The notes under the pieces: generated by a model
Database searches by the model: none
What the model was told of the DNA's origin: nothing
The model's input: only the letters and a program-made list of their open reading frames with translations
Part shown: piece after piece, positions 8,797 through 17,461 of the stretch
How positions within the stretch are numbered: the stretch's first letter is position 1
How the letters are laid out: each line of letters begins with the position of its first letter
Position numbers and translations under genes: made by a program
Assembly (NCBI RefSeq): GCF_019977735.1
Contig: NZ_AP025018.1
Coordinates: forward strand, 3,720,001-3,784,000
Reading direction: 5' to 3'
Length of the DNA: 64,000 nt
Origin: Calothrix sp. PCC 7716
GTDB taxonomy: Bacteria > Cyanobacteriota > Cyanobacteriia > Cyanobacteriales > Nostocaceae

Positions 8797-9753
8797 CTAT
8801 TTTTTCTGTTTAAGCGTCTCGATGGGGTACTCAGCTAGCATCTGCTTAAACGGTACTGGTCTACCTTGGATTGTATAGACAATTAGTTGACCATCATCAC
8901 CTTTGGTACTTGCTATTACCAACCCTTGTTTTCTAGCTAAATTAAACCACTCATTAAAAATATCTCGTTCTCCTTTTAATAAAGAAAGATTTTTTTCGTC
9001 AGGCATCCAGCCATCTTGTATTGCCTTGTTTAGCCAACCTCCTGGATTTTTAATTTGTTGACCATGCTCAATTGTTTCTTCAAGAGACTTTATGGCAGCC
9101 AAAACAATTTCTGAAGATTTAGATTGAATTGTTTTAGTTAGAGTTGTATTTAAAGTAATCCCTAGTTCAGCTAACTTAGATTTAATCTGTTCATTAATCG
9201 TTGGCGCCTGAGAACCTGTTTTTTTATCAAACGGTGTAACTTTAGTATCTGTTATGGTTAACGCTTTGATTTGGCATCGACAATCTTCTAACTCTTGGTT
9301 AATTAATTCTAAGCTTTTTTTCAGGCGAATATTATCTGATTCAACTGAAGCTAATTCGTAGTTCCTGCCTTGCACAACTTCAATATGCCGTCTTAATCCT
9401 TCAATCTCAGCTCTAAGTTTTTTGTTCTCTTCTTTTATACTATAAATCAGTACTCCTTTTGATTTATCAGAAGCTGGTTGGTATCGTTTTTCTTGGGTTG
9501 GTATTACAACTGTTTGTTTTTGCTGTTCTCTAAGATATTTAATTCTATCTTTTAATTCTTCGTACTTGTACAAGTAGCTAACTGAGACACCAGCCTGTTG
9601 TGCAATACTTCTGAAAGTAATTTCTTCACCACGTGAACTTAATTTAGCTATTGCTTTTTCTGTTTTTTCAATAGCTTCCTTTTTTTTCAACTCAGCGGCA
9701 GCCACTAATAATTCCGGATTTCCTCCTTGATTACCTTTAGCCATTAGTTTCAT
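8797..9753 (-). CDS. DUF6262/TnpC-like coiled-coil transposition protein
   Basis: A 318-residue protein. The N-terminal half has a helix-turn-helix-like segment (ITFRSIAQQAGVSVSYLYKY, about residues 50-69), then a long coiled coil with repeated Leu/Glu (about 95-165), and an alpha-helical C-terminal domain. Proteins of this type (DUF6262) usually follow paired tyrosine recombinases and correspond in position to TnpC of Tn554, which influences transposition efficiency and orientation. It overlaps the end of the upstream recombinase gene by 17 bases, so the two are translationally coupled. The family name is from context and sequence style. Confidence 0.7.
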   Translation of the reverse strand: MKLMAKGNQGGNPELLVAAAELKKKEAIEKTEKAIAKLSSRGEEITFRSIAQQAGVSVSYLYKYEELKDRIKYLREQQKQTVVIPTQEKRYQPASDKSKGVLIYSIKEENKKLRAEIEGLRRHIEVVQGRNYELASVESDNIRLKKSLELINQELEDCRCQIKALTITDTKVTPFDKKTGSQAPTINEQIKSKLAELGITLNTTLTKTIQSKSSEIVLAAIKSLEETIEHGQQIKNPGGWLNKAIQDGWMPDEKNLSLLKGERDIFNEWFNLARKQGLVIASTKGDDGQLIVYTIQGRPVPFKQMLAEYPIETLKQKK

Positions 9754-11449
9754 CTCCTAATTTTGGATAACTCTCGTGACCGTAAACTACATCTTTTTGT
9801 GAGAGACCACGGATTATATTGTTTAGGTTTTCAACAATGGGAAGATTATTTTCTACTTGTCGTTCCCACTGTTTGTCTCTAGCATTTTCAATTAGCTTGA
9901 CAGTTGACTCTAAATGTTTTTTGTGAGTTTCTAAATGTTCTCTTGTTGTACGAAAGTGTTGACAAGCTAAACATGGACTTCCTTGGACTGGACAATTTTG
10001 GGTAATAGGTAAAGCACAAAAACCGTCTGCCAAAGTTTGAGCTTTCATGTTTTTCTTAATCCATTGCATCTCAGTTGTATCTAAATCTGGATTTTCAGAT
10101 ATAATTATTTCACCTTTAATATTGACTACTCTACCATCCCAAAATTTATTCATCTCATGCTTCATTGTTTCGTCATGAATATGGGCATAGCACATTGTCA
10201 TTTCTGGTGACTCGTGACCAAGACGCTTCTGCACTATATGTTGAGGAACTCCAGCATTAATTAACTCAGTTCCATGTGTATGTCGAAAACTGTGACATCT
10301 ATGAATAGGATAAATCTCTCCTGAAGAACCTCTAATTTCTTTTTCATTAGCTAATTGACTTAAATAACCTCTGAGAACTTTTTGCCTCATTCGTTTAGGT
10401 ATAGGAATAAAGTGTTGAAGTTCTCTATAAGGAATTTTTCTAGTTGTTGCTGAAGTTCTTTTATAAGTATAATCTTCAAACCACGAATAACTTTTGGTTA
10501 AACAAAATAAATAATCAAAGTCTTTTCCTAGCTCTTTTCTGATATACTCTTGCTGTTTTTGAATATCCGAAGCTAATTCTCTGGCTACTGGAATAGCAAG
10601 TTGCTTCTTCATCTTAAATTGGTAAATATTTAGCCACCATGTTCCTGTGCTATCTTGACGAATACAGTCAAAATTAAGATAACATAGTTCTGATAACCTT
10701 ATTCCCGTTTGTCGCAAAACTTTTACCATTAGAGCAACAGGTTCTGGAAGTGCCATTATGTTATCGTCAATTTGTTTGATCACGTCAGGCGGAATAAATT
10801 TTGGTAGTGACTTGATTCGTTTAGCAAAATCTTCAGGATATACTAAAGGCTCTTTATAAATATTAGCCCAATCAAATCTAGCGCAATTCTCTAGAAATAG
10901 TTTTAAACAACCGAGTCGTCCATTCCTTGTGCTAGGACTTTTTATTTTTTCCCTTAAATATACTAAATAGTTGACAACTAAATCACGATTAATTTCCGAC
11001 TCTTGTAATGAACCATATTTTAGTTTCAGGAATCTGTAAAAATATTTGAGGTCATATAATCTGTTAAAAATAGTAGAAGTTGCATCACCAACACCAATTC
11101 TATATTGAATCCAATATTTAACAGCTATCTTCAGCCAGTATAGTTCAATATCTGAAAAATTTAGCAAGCGCTTGGAGCAAGCAATGTCAGGTTCTAGACC
11201 AAAAACTGTGACATTCCAAATATCTAAATTAAACATTTCTGACACAGAAAGACCATCGAATGAGATATAACTGTTTGATATTCTTTTGGGATTTTTATTA
11301 AAATTTGTTTGGCAGCTTTTACACTTGTACATCTGCTCTCCTGTATCTCGACTCTTTCCTGCTTTTTTAAGATGACTGCTTCCACATTTGGGGCACTTTA
11401 ACTCTTGCTCGTTATTGTAATTTTTATTGTTCTTGTTTTGTTGCAACAT
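9737..11449 (-). CDS. Tyrosine recombinase, TnpB-of-Tn554 type
   Basis: A 570-residue site-specific recombinase. An N-terminal zinc ribbon (Cys19, Cys22, Cys43, Cys46) resembles that of insertion-element InsA proteins. The core-binding region covers about 120-200, and the catalytic domain has Arg251 (TGIRLSEL), His386 and Arg389 (HSFRHTHG), His412 (LGHES) and the nucleophile Tyr421. A C-terminal Cys-rich segment (CPVQGSPCLACQHF) follows. It would cut and join DNA through a 3'-phosphotyrosine link. Its ATG lies immediately after the stop of the upstream recombinase. All catalytic residues are intact, so the element may still be mobile. Confidence 0.9.
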   Translation of the reverse strand: MLQQNKNNKNYNNEQELKCPKCGSSHLKKAGKSRDTGEQMYKCKSCQTNFNKNPKRISNSYISFDGLSVSEMFNLDIWNVTVFGLEPDIACSKRLLNFSDIELYWLKIAVKYWIQYRIGVGDATSTIFNRLYDLKYFYRFLKLKYGSLQESEINRDLVVNYLVYLREKIKSPSTRNGRLGCLKLFLENCARFDWANIYKEPLVYPEDFAKRIKSLPKFIPPDVIKQIDDNIMALPEPVALMVKVLRQTGIRLSELCYLNFDCIRQDSTGTWWLNIYQFKMKKQLAIPVARELASDIQKQQEYIRKELGKDFDYLFCLTKSYSWFEDYTYKRTSATTRKIPYRELQHFIPIPKRMRQKVLRGYLSQLANEKEIRGSSGEIYPIHRCHSFRHTHGTELINAGVPQHIVQKRLGHESPEMTMCYAHIHDETMKHEMNKFWDGRVVNIKGEIIISENPDLDTTEMQWIKKNMKAQTLADGFCALPITQNCPVQGSPCLACQHFRTTREHLETHKKHLESTVKLIENARDKQWERQVENNLPIVENLNNIIRGLSQKDVVYGHESYPKLGDETNG

Positions 11450-12538
11450 CTATTTATCCTTGGATACTAAATATTTTTCGTAAGCTTCTCTCATGTCATC
11501 ATCATTAAGATGAACATAAGTATTAATTGTTGTTTGGATACTACTATGACCTAAACGTTTCTGTACATAAGCCATATCTATTCCTGATTTGATTAACTCA
11601 GATGCATGAGTATGACGAAAAAGGTGAGCATTTATTTTTATTCCTGTTTGTTTTTTTAGTTTTTTAAATAAACCAGTTACAGTCGAATATTGCATTGGGC
11701 TTCCGGCTTCACTTTTCCAAATATTGACAAATACATAATCTGAGTCAACATCAGGATATTCGTTAATTATGTAGCTGCTATAAAGCTTCATTAAAGAGCC
11801 AGGTACTTGTAAAATTCTTTCATTTCTTGACTTACCTCTGGCATTGTTAAAGTTATTATTTCTCGTGACAATACGAATTTCATTTTTACCCGCGACTGAA
11901 TTAATATCTTCGTGTCGTAGTCCTAACGCTTCTCCTATTCTCATGCCTGTTTCATAAAGAAGCATAACTAAAAACTTATCTCTTTGAGAGTGACAACAAT
12001 CGACAAGTTGTTTAATCTGTTCTAAATTTAAAATTCCTGGGAAAACTTTTGGCTCTTTTAGTTTCAGCAGTTTTGTTCTAACTGCTTTGTTTTTAGACAT
12101 TTCATACAGCAAAGGTTTGTACTTGCGATTTGCAGGATTAATGTACCGATAAGCATCTACTGAATTTACTGTCCCATTACGTTTATGAAACTCGTAAAAA
12201 TTGTACACAGCTGATAGGATTGTGTTGATAGTCCTTTCTGTCCTTTTCGCTTCTTGCTGCTGTATAGAAATAATTCTAGGATTAGGACTACGTAGCCAAA
12301 GTATAAAATTGGCTAGATACGATTGATTGATTTCCCTCCAATCAAACTTAGAATCTTGTATAAATTCCCATAACAGCTTGAGATGGTAAGCGTAGTTTGA
12401 GACTGTATTTGGCGATTTTTCAATGCTTTCTAGGTGGCGCAAATAGTTATTAACTGGGTTGATAGGTAAATAGTTATCATCTATCAAAATCCAGGTATTC
12501 TTCCCGTTGCTAGGGAGTTTTATTCTTTGTACTTTCAT
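11450..12538 (-). CDS. Tyrosine recombinase, TnpA-of-Tn554 type
   Basis: A 362-residue phage-integrase family recombinase and first gene of the three-gene operon. A SAM-like core-binding domain (about 25-125) precedes the catalytic domain with Arg200 (TGMRIGEA), His305 and Arg308 (HLFRHTHA), His331 (LGHSS) and Tyr341. Its length matches the 361-residue TnpA of Tn554, while the next gene matches the longer TnpB in position. Both recombinases have full catalytic sets. Its start lies about 110 bases from the right end of the element, leaving room for a promoter and recombinase binding sites. Confidence 0.9.
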   Translation of the reverse strand: MKVQRIKLPSNGKNTWILIDDNYLPINPVNNYLRHLESIEKSPNTVSNYAYHLKLLWEFIQDSKFDWREINQSYLANFILWLRSPNPRIISIQQQEAKRTERTINTILSAVYNFYEFHKRNGTVNSVDAYRYINPANRKYKPLLYEMSKNKAVRTKLLKLKEPKVFPGILNLEQIKQLVDCCHSQRDKFLVMLLYETGMRIGEALGLRHEDINSVAGKNEIRIVTRNNNFNNARGKSRNERILQVPGSLMKLYSSYIINEYPDVDSDYVFVNIWKSEAGSPMQYSTVTGLFKKLKKQTGIKINAHLFRHTHASELIKSGIDMAYVQKRLGHSSIQTTINTYVHLNDDDMREAYEKYLVSKDK

Positions 12539-12651
12539 GAGCTTTGTAGGCTCTGTAGACTTATACTACATAACATACTACACAAGGATACAAATCCTGT
12601 CAATAGTTTTTGTTGTTGTTGTTATATAATAAGATTTGTCTATCTCACATA

Positions 12652-12918
12652 ATGTGTACTAATTGTGGGCACACTGACCACGCTGACACGAAAGCGAGCA
12701 GAACAATTGCTAAAAAAGCAGGGTTAGATTTCCCTAAAAATAATAAGTCTCTACGTGCGGACTGCGCGAAAGTTACGGCTGTGAAGAGAACAACCGATGG
12801 AGTTGTGTCCAGCAACCAAGCCTTTGGGGTGAGTGGAATGCAGTTGTCCCTCTTTGACACAACTGTGTATCACTCCCCCGACAAACGGATAACTAAGAAA
12901 TACGGCCGAACTTCTTAG
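12652..12918 (+). pseudogene. tnpB: 3' part of the interrupted tnpB
   Basis: The frame from ATG at 12652 encodes CTNCGHTDHADTKASRTIA, which is the second half of the TnpB zinc ribbon and the third RuvC-like Asp (DHAD). It then runs to TAG at 12916-12918. It directly continues the protein cut off at 8716. It is not an independent gene: the apparent extension upstream to 12610 reads transposon-end DNA. Confidence 0.9.
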
Positions 12919-12955
12919 TGAATCACCGTGTCTTTAGACCGGTGAGCGTCAAAAC
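12919..12955 (+). ncRNA. Right-end hairpin of the IS605 element / 3' end of putative omega RNA
   Basis: Right after the tnpB stop, TCACCG (12923-12928) pairs with CGGTGA (12940-12945), and inside this GTCT pairs with AGAC around TT, leaving one bulged T. It is followed by GCGTCAA. An imperfect subterminal palindrome followed by TCAA is the layout of the right end of IS608-type elements, and in TnpB systems the guide RNA scaffold ends at this border, so the guide would read AACCTATC onward. The RNA assignment is inference. Confidence 0.6.
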
Positions 12956-12997
12956 CTATCACAACAAACTCGTAAACCTGCCCCCCCCACACGCCAA

Positions 12998-14152
12998 TCA
13001 AACACCAAATTCCCGAACCGCCGCAACCAAATCATCAATTTCCGATTCCAGAGTAAAATAATGCACACAAGCACGCACACAATCAGGATTTGCAATAGTC
13101 CGAGTTAAAATATTATGTTGTGTCTCTAGATAACTAACTAATTTCTGGTGTTGCATGTTTATTAGTTGAAATGACACTAAACCGCTTTGTGGTGGAGAGG
13201 TTAGCAAGCATTTGACTTCAGGTAGTGATTGTAATTTTTGCCACAAATACTCACTATTTTTCAATATTTGCGACGAACGTTCCTGAATACTTCCCCACTG
13301 TTCATGAACTATCATTGCCTCCCGTAGCCCTGCAAGTAGCGGTATATCAGAAGTTGCCACCTCAAAACTTCGTCCATCTGGTTGCCAGTCTTGCGGTTGT
13401 CCCTGTGTATCTGTTATTACACTACGCCATCCCACAAATGTCGGTAACAAATTTTCTCTAACTTCTTCCCGCACGTACAATCCACCTAACCCGGCGGCGC
13501 CACACATCCATTTATGACCAGTAAAAGCATAAAAATCGACTCCCATCTGATTCAAATCCAAAGGCATCGAACCAAACGACTGCGCTGCATCCACTAACAA
13601 CAAAGTTTTATTCGCTCGACACAATTGAGATATTTTATCAACTGCTAAAACCTCACCCGTATTCCACAATATATGACTAATAGCTAGCAAACGAGTATTC
13701 GGACGAAGGTGTTGGGCTATTACATCAACAGGGTTTTCTGCTGCGAGAATTGGACAAGTTGTAATTTCTACTTGAAAACGGCGCCTAATAGCTTGAGCAA
13801 TTGCAATTACAGCATGATGCTCACAATCTGTAAGTAACAAATGGTCACCTGGTTGCCAATTTATACCCCACATCGCAATATTACAACCCACGGTAACATT
13901 TTCTGTAAGGGTGATTGTTTCAGATGTAACATGTAAATGCGATGCAATGCTATTGCGTGCCGTCGTTATTTGTTGATTCATCCAGGAATACACCGCATTA
14001 CTAAATGGACCTAGCTGCTGCGTTTGAACTTGTGCAGTAATAACTGCGTCAATAGCAGCTTGTGGCATTGGGCCCTGTCCACCATAGTTAAAGTAAGTCT
14101 TATTTGCCAATGCTGGAAACAAAGCGCGATGTTGATATAGTTTATCTGTCAT
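12998..14152 (-). CDS. Class V aminotransferase-fold PLP enzyme (cysteine desulfurase/cystine lyase-like)
   Basis: A 384-residue fold-type I PLP enzyme. The N-terminal TYFNYGGQGPMP, the PLP-phosphate contact region TENVTVGCNIA (about 83-93), the PLP-pyridine Asp in LLLVDAAQSFG (Asp193-region) and the Schiff-base Lys in FTGHKWMCG (about 215-223) are all present. The ENVT and GHKWMCG style resembles isopenicillin-N-epimerase-like enzymes and the cyanobacterial cysteine/cystine lyase group. A class V enzyme acting on a small amino acid is safe; the exact reaction is not. It diverges from the nuclease gene at 14204, with only 51 bases between the starts. Confidence 0.75.
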   Translation of the reverse strand: MTDKLYQHRALFPALANKTYFNYGGQGPMPQAAIDAVITAQVQTQQLGPFSNAVYSWMNQQITTARNSIASHLHVTSETITLTENVTVGCNIAMWGINWQPGDHLLLTDCEHHAVIAIAQAIRRRFQVEITTCPILAAENPVDVIAQHLRPNTRLLAISHILWNTGEVLAVDKISQLCRANKTLLLVDAAQSFGSMPLDLNQMGVDFYAFTGHKWMCGAAGLGGLYVREEVRENLLPTFVGWRSVITDTQGQPQDWQPDGRSFEVATSDIPLLAGLREAMIVHEQWGSIQERSSQILKNSEYLWQKLQSLPEVKCLLTSPPQSGLVSFQLINMQHQKLVSYLETQHNILTRTIANPDCVRACVHYFTLESEIDDLVAAVREFGV

Positions 14153-14203
14153 ATTACGTATGTTTTACTCCTATTCGTACCAAATTATTGTTAGCCTAGA
14201 GAG

Positions 14204-15913
14204 ATGTTAATTAACGCTGAACTTCTGCTGCAATTCCAACGCTGTAGGCGCCGACCGTTTTTAGACATCTACGGCGACTATACATTGCGTTCTGAACCGA
14301 CCGATTTACTGGTTAAACTTCAACAAGATAAAATTAACCACCAAAAAAGTATTTTACGACGCACTGAGTACATTCGTCCCAACTATCGACCGCGTGATTG
14401 GCGTGCGGGTGCGGTGGAAACTTTGGAATTGATGCAGCAAGGTGTTGATTGTATCTACCAAGGGGTTTTATTGGCAGATTATGCTGATATTGAATGGCGT
14501 ACCCAAGTCTCAAATAGTTTACAACAAAATATTTTGAGTGCTGAGTTAGCTGCTGTCTCTTCCGTTGCTGAAGACAACGAAAGTGATAATAATATATCTA
14601 CGCTTACTTTCTCGCTTGAAGATTCTTTTACTAATTACACGGCGCCGCCATTATTTTCACCTTATGTTCCAAGTCGTGAGTATACACTAGTAAGCTGTCC
14701 TGATTTATTAATTAAACAACCAGGAAAATCACGATTTGGCGATTTTCAGTACATCCCAACCACTATTGAACTTGGTAAGCGTCCAAAACAAGAGTATCAA
14801 GTTATTGCTGCTTACCACGCCGAAATACTTAGAATAACGCAACTCGTCGAACCTACAACTGCTGGGTTGATACTGCGCTCCAAAGAAACGAGCTATCACG
14901 TTGATTTAAAAAGATGGTCTGTGCAAATGCAGCGAATTTTATCGCAATGCATAGAGTCACTCGAAGCAGAAATCGCACCCGATATATTTATCTCACGGCA
15001 AAAATGCACTCTTTGTCATTGGCATACCGATTGTTATAATGTTGCGCGCGCTTCACGTCATCTTTCGCTAATGCCTGGAGTGACTCCAGTTCGTTATGCT
15101 CAACTTAGAGCTATTAATATTAATACTCCCGAAGCTCTAGCTAATACAAACCCCTTAATGCTCGAAAATTTACCTGGATTTGATAGTTATATTGCCCCAA
15201 AGCTGGTAGTACAAGCTAAATCAATAACCGAGAATCGCGCTTTGCTACTTCAACCCTCAACACGCAAAGTAGAAGAAAATATCAGTTTAACCCAACCATA
15301 TACATATACAAGTATTTCTTCGTTACGTCAAAGTCAAATAGCCGTTAAAGATATTCGTCTAGAATATCCTGTAGAACTTTACTTTGATATAGAAGCACAA
15401 CCCGATTTGAATCTTAATTACTTACTGGGAGTGTTGGTTGTTGATAAAATAGCACAGACTGAACAGTTTTATTCGTTCTTGGCAGAGAAACCTGAAGACG
15501 AAGAGTTAGTATGGCAGCAGTTTGTAAACTTAGTAAATCAGTACCCAGAGGCGCCTATTTACCATTTTTGCGTGTATGAGTTTGATACCGTCAAACGACT
15601 TGCGAAACTATATCACACTCAATACGATGTTGTGTTGCCAATACTCAGTCGTTTTGTTGATGTGTATGAAGAACTTATTAAAAATGTGGCTTTACCCATA
15701 GAAAGCTACGCACTCAAAGTTATTGCTAAGTGGTTAAAATTTGAATGGCGTGATAGTGATGCTAGTGGTGCTAAGTGTATTTACTGGTATGACCAATGGT
15801 TAAAAACAGGCAATCATGCGATGCTTTCAATCATTCAGCGTTATAACGAAGATGATTGCCATGCTACACGTTGTGTCAAAGACTGGTTATTTAAATTCTT
15901 TGCCGAAGCTTAA
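14204..15913 (+). CDS. TM0106-family RecB-like nuclease
   Basis: A 569-residue protein. The first part (about 1-285) is a RecB-type PD-(D/E)XK region ending in a Cys cluster CTLCHWHTDCYNVA, which in related proteins forms an iron-sulfur or metal site. A helix-hairpin-helix-like segment follows (NTPEALANTNPLMLENLPGF). The last third is a predicted RNase H-fold 3'-5' exonuclease, with the first acidic pair in YFDIEAQPD and the final YNEDDCHATR. The fusion is that of the TM0106 family, predicted to act in DNA repair or processing. The role is not experimentally clear for the family. No operon partner is evident. Confidence 0.8.
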   Translation: MLINAELLLQFQRCRRRPFLDIYGDYTLRSEPTDLLVKLQQDKINHQKSILRRTEYIRPNYRPRDWRAGAVETLELMQQGVDCIYQGVLLADYADIEWRTQVSNSLQQNILSAELAAVSSVAEDNESDNNISTLTFSLEDSFTNYTAPPLFSPYVPSREYTLVSCPDLLIKQPGKSRFGDFQYIPTTIELGKRPKQEYQVIAAYHAEILRITQLVEPTTAGLILRSKETSYHVDLKRWSVQMQRILSQCIESLEAEIAPDIFISRQKCTLCHWHTDCYNVARASRHLSLMPGVTPVRYAQLRAININTPEALANTNPLMLENLPGFDSYIAPKLVVQAKSITENRALLLQPSTRKVEENISLTQPYTYTSISSLRQSQIAVKDIRLEYPVELYFDIEAQPDLNLNYLLGVLVVDKIAQTEQFYSFLAEKPEDEELVWQQFVNLVNQYPEAPIYHFCVYEFDTVKRLAKLYHTQYDVVLPILSRFVDVYEELIKNVALPIESYALKVIAKWLKFEWRDSDASGAKCIYWYDQWLKTGNHAMLSIIQRYNEDDCHATRCVKDWLFKFFAEA

Positions 15914-15962
15914 ATTTATCAACTCGAATTAATTATGATATTGTGTTGGTGATTTTGACGAG

Positions 15963-17156
15963 ATGGCTATAGTTATGCAACTTATCAGAAAAAACAAAGC
16001 CTTACAATTAACTGTTTTCTTTTGTATACCTATTCTAATTATTAGTTTATTTTTTTTTAATCAACCTTCATCTGCGGTTGAGATTACTGGTATCGAGTTT
16101 ATTGGGCAAGCTGTTATTCCAACAGGTACGATTTTTCAAAATACACCTATTGGAGGACTATCTGGCATTGCTTACGATGATACCAAGCAACTTTATTATG
16201 CAATTTCAGATGACCGCAGCGAAAAAGCCCCTGCACGGTTTTATACTTTTAGAATCGATTTGAGTCAGGGAGTACTCCTCGATGGAAAGGTGGCGCCTGT
16301 TGGGGCTACTTTATTAATAGATAAAAATAATCAGAACTTTGCCAGAAGCACTATCGACTCTGAGGGAATTGCTTTAACTAATCGAGGTACTGTATTTATA
16401 TCTTCCGAAGGTGATGCGGCAAAGTTCATTAACCCCTTTATCAAAGAGTTTTCGCTTGCTTCGGGTAAAGAAGTTAGTAGTTTACCTATCCCAGATAAGT
16501 TTTTACCTTCACGTGATGGTAAAAAAGGTATTCGCAATAACTTAGCATTTGAAAGCCTGACGATTACACCCGATAATAAGTATTTATTCTCTGCTACAGA
16601 AAATGCACTCATTCAAGATGGTCCCGAAGCTAAACCAGGTCTTACCACATCTAGCCGCATTTTGCAATATAATCTTTCTACTAACCAGTTAGAAAAAGAG
16701 TATTTATATAGAACCGAAGCAGTAAAGCCATTGATTAACATCACTGGTAAATACGCTCAAGGTTTACCAGACTTACACGCGATTGATAATCAAGGACATT
16801 TTATTAGTATCGAGCGCGCTTTTACTGGTTTAGGGTTTGCAGTTTCGCTATTTCAAGTTTCCCTTGAAGGCGCCACTGATATTCAAAACGTTGACAGTCT
16901 TTCAGAGGTAGACACAAAAGCTATCATACCTGTTCAGAAAAAACTACTGTTAGATTTACGTAAACTTGACGTTTCTCTCGACAATATAGAAGGTTTAACG
17001 CTCGGTCGTGTTCTACCTAATGGACAACCTACCTTAATTGTTGTCAGTGATAACAATTTTCAGAAAATCCAGCGTACACAATTCATCGCTTTCAAGCTTA
17101 AAACTGAATCACCATCACGATTACAACGACTACTACGTCGCTTATTCCCACAATAA
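15963..17156 (+). CDS. Secreted esterase-like phytase-domain protein
   Basis: A 397-residue protein. A hydrophobic N-terminal segment (LQLTVFFCIPILIISLFFFN, about residues 14-33) acts as signal peptide or anchor. The rest matches the phytase-like esterase domain (pfam13449 type): GGLSGIAYDDTKQLYYAISDDR, IDSEGIALTNRGTVFISSEG, AFESLTITPDNKYLFSATENA, LPDLHAIDNQGHFISIERA. These are the recurrent acidic and SEG/ESL motifs of a propeller. It should act in the periplasm or outside on an organophosphate or ester; the substrate is unknown. The start could instead be the ATG at 15975. A terminator follows at 17212-17233. Confidence 0.8.
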   Translation: MAIVMQLIRKNKALQLTVFFCIPILIISLFFFNQPSSAVEITGIEFIGQAVIPTGTIFQNTPIGGLSGIAYDDTKQLYYAISDDRSEKAPARFYTFRIDLSQGVLLDGKVAPVGATLLIDKNNQNFARSTIDSEGIALTNRGTVFISSEGDAAKFINPFIKEFSLASGKEVSSLPIPDKFLPSRDGKKGIRNNLAFESLTITPDNKYLFSATENALIQDGPEAKPGLTTSSRILQYNLSTNQLEKEYLYRTEAVKPLINITGKYAQGLPDLHAIDNQGHFISIERAFTGLGFAVSLFQVSLEGATDIQNVDSLSEVDTKAIIPVQKKLLLDLRKLDVSLDNIEGLTLGRVLPNGQPTLIVVSDNNFQKIQRTQFIAFKLKTESPSRLQRLLRRLFPQ

Positions 17157-17461
17157 TATAAGTAGGGCGGCTATGCCACACATACATAAGTATATGTACT
17201 GAACTAACCATAACCGCTTATTGAGCGGTTTTTATGTTTCAGTGGATTTTCTCATATGGATAGCTTGAAGTATGTGTTAAACCTTAGTGTAGATAGTTTT
17301 ACACGAACTATTTATTGACTTTATATATATTTTATTTTTACTTGAACTAATTTTTATGGACTCTATTCACTTTTTTTATAATAGTGATTTGTATCATCGC
17401 TATACTTAAAAGTAAATACCTGTAAGGTCACTTAAAATTATGGAATGAAAGCTTAATATTT
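17157..17461. terminator. Terminator and otherwise empty intergenic region
   Basis: AACCGCT (17212-17218) pairs with AGCGGTT (17224-17230) around TATTG and runs into TTTTT, a good Rho-independent terminator for the preceding gene. The remaining AT-rich stretch holds a TATAAT hexamer at 17377-17382, 80 bases before the kinase start, a candidate -10 element without a clear -35. Confidence 0.75.

Larger units (their letters stand above)
8717..12656. mobile_element. Tn554-like transposon inserted in tnpB
   Basis: About 3.93 kb lies between two copies of ATGTG (8717-8721 and 12652-12656). Removing one copy with the intervening DNA restores the tnpB frame exactly (WVM-CTNCGH). The inner ends are related in inverted orientation: ATGTGATATA at the left and ATGTGAGATA reading inward from the right. 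Subterminal GTCTACAAAGCCTAC (8731-8745) has an inverted partner GTCTACAGAGCCTAC on the other strand near 12548-12562. The cargo is three minus-strand genes, two tyrosine recombinases and a coiled-coil protein, the order tnpA-tnpB-tnpC known from Tn554. No passenger gene is present. Exact boundaries may be off by a few bases. Confidence 0.85.

Noticed and set aside
8797-12538. Prophage or integron
   Set aside because: Two recombinases are present, but no phage structural genes, attC sites or cassettes; gene order and borders fit a Tn554-type transposon.
12610-12918. Small zinc-ribbon protein gene
   Set aside because: From 12652 it is the displaced 3' end of tnpB; the first 14 codons are transposon-end sequence.
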